Positions 63,500-64,000 of a DNA stretch of 64,000 nucleotides are shown here, piece after piece. A program made the translations under genes and the position numbers. Origin of the DNA: Paenibacillus sanguinis 2301083 = DSM 16941. Its GTDB lineage: Bacteria; Bacillota; Bacilli; Paenibacillales; Paenibacillaceae. Where the stretch lies: positions 1 to 64,000 of the forward strand of contig NZ_KB895392.1 in the NCBI RefSeq assembly GCF_000374825.1, given 5' to 3'. The notes under the pieces were generated by a model that saw nothing but the letters and a program-made list of their open reading frames with translations, ran no database searches and was not told the origin of the DNA. Numbering within the stretch: position 1 is the stretch's first letter; each line of letters starts with the position of its first letter.

Positions 63500-63862
63500 A
63501 TGGATAAAATGGTGCTGCACCGCATGGAATATTACGGATACCACGGCGTATTTGAAGAGGAACGAAAGCTGGGCCAGCGGTTTTACGTAGACCTGGAATT
63601 AGAGCTTGATTTACGCGCGGCAGGGATAGATGATGATCTGTCGCAGACGGTAAATTATGCCGAAGTGCATGAACTGGTGCAAGGAATCGTCCAGAATAAA
63701 AGCTTCAAATTAATCGAAGCGTTAGCTGAGCATATTGCATCTGCTGTTTTGGACACTTATACTAGGGTAGATGCTTTAACGGTTCAGGTGACCAAACCGC
63801 ATCCTCCATTTGATATTCATTTTGAGGGCGTGACTGTGAAGCTGCACCGTTCAAGAAAGTGA
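63500..63862 (+). CDS. folB: Dihydroneopterin aldolase
   Basis: The 120-residue enzyme cleaves dihydroneopterin in folate synthesis. It has the catalytic-site features YGYHGVFEEERKLGQRFYVD and the VNYAEVHELV and LIEALAEHIA blocks, ending with KPHPPFDIHFEGVTVKL. AAAGGGG lies eight bases before the ATG at 63500; an in-frame GTG-like start at 63476 lacks a ribosome site. Confidence 0.95.
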   Translation: MDKMVLHRMEYYGYHGVFEEERKLGQRFYVDLELELDLRAAGIDDDLSQTVNYAEVHELVQGIVQNKSFKLIEALAEHIASAVLDTYTRVDALTVQVTKPHPPFDIHFEGVTVKLHRSRK

Positions 63863-63871
63863 GAACTCTGT

Positions 63872-64000
63872 ATGAGTACATCTTCTACCTCTGAGTTTTC
63901 AGAGGCTTATATTGCTTTGGGCGCCAATTTGGGAGACCGTGAGGCTACTTTGATGAAGGCCATCACTGCTTTGCAGGAGCATCCCGAAATCAAGGTCCTG
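63872..64000 (+). CDS. folK: 2-amino-4-hydroxy-6-hydroxymethyldihydropteridine pyrophosphokinase, 5' part
   Basis: The first 43 codons are present; the gene runs out of the window. After a short Ser/Thr-rich start it reads AYIALGANLGDREATLMKAI, the HPPK signature, then LQEHPEIKVL. This is the next step after folB and the expected neighbour in Bacilli. The ATG at 63872 is nine bases after the folB stop, with only a weak ribosome site (GAGAAC). Confidence 0.9.
   Translation, partial: MSTSSTSEFSEAYIALGANLGDREATLMKAITALQEHPEIKVL

Overview
The window looks like a piece of the origin-proximal chromosome of a Paenibacillus-type, endospore-forming Firmicute. Gene order closely follows the Bacillus subtilis yaa/yab/yac region: 23S-5S rRNA, csfB, yaaO, tmk, yaaQ, yaaR, holB, yaaT, yabA, yabB, rsmI, abrB, tatD, yabE, rnmV, rsmA, yabG, veg, sspF, ispE, purR, spoVG, glmU, prs, pth, fin, mfd, spoVT, yabM, mazG, rqcP, yabP, yabQ, divIC, yabR, spoIIE, yabS, yabT, tilS, hprT, ftsH, coaX, hslO, cysK, pabB, pabA, pabC, folP, folB, folK. 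Nearly everything is on the + strand, away from an rRNA operon end; only abrB and one small membrane gene are on the - strand. No CRISPR array, prophage, tRNA gene or intact transposase was recognised.

Layout. 1-320: 3' end of 23S, 5S and its terminator. 0.5-2.0 kb: two lineage-specific small genes and the sigma-G inhibitor gin/csfB. 2.1-9.7 kb: PLP decarboxylase, replication and signalling genes (tmk, darA, holB, ricT, yabA) and RNA methylases, interrupted by a non-coding dispersed repeat at 4.8-5.05 kb. 9.7-10.4 kb: abrB and a divergent intergenic region with four exact Spo0A-box heptamers, then an HD-domain hydrolase. 12.5-14.3 kb: a c-di-AMP (ydaO-type) riboswitch and the wall-remodelling protein YabE. 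14.4-38.4 kb: rRNA maturation, spore, cell-wall precursor, nucleotide and DNA-repair genes, ending with spoIIE. 38.5-45.9 kb: an insertion relative to B. subtilis, with an ArsR-type regulator, a complete peptide/nickel-type ABC transporter and a gene of unknown function. 46-52 kb: yabS to ftsH. 52-56.2 kb: an AT-rich orphan membrane gene and nadABC. 56.2-64 kb: coaX, hslO, cysK, a second copy of the dispersed repeat, and the folate operon, cut off inside folK.

How the genes work together. Sporulation control is the main theme: Spo0A-type sites (abrB, the HD gene, spoIIE), sigma-H-type promoters (spoVG and, unexpectedly, hup), sigma-F-type promoters in front of both small zinc anti-sigma genes (gin, fin), and a sigma-G-type promoter at sspF. 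A second theme is c-di-AMP: the receptor DarA and the riboswitch on yabE lie within 9 kb. The folate, NAD and peptide-uptake operons each have leader or operator structures that can be read from the sequence.

Limits. All calls were made by reading; no database search or folding was run. Promoter and operator calls rest on consensus matching. The best candidates for something new are the Spo0A-box cluster at the HD gene, the two-copy palindromic operator of the ABC transporter, the switching leader before pabB, the sigma-H-type promoter at hup, and the dispersed repeat family.
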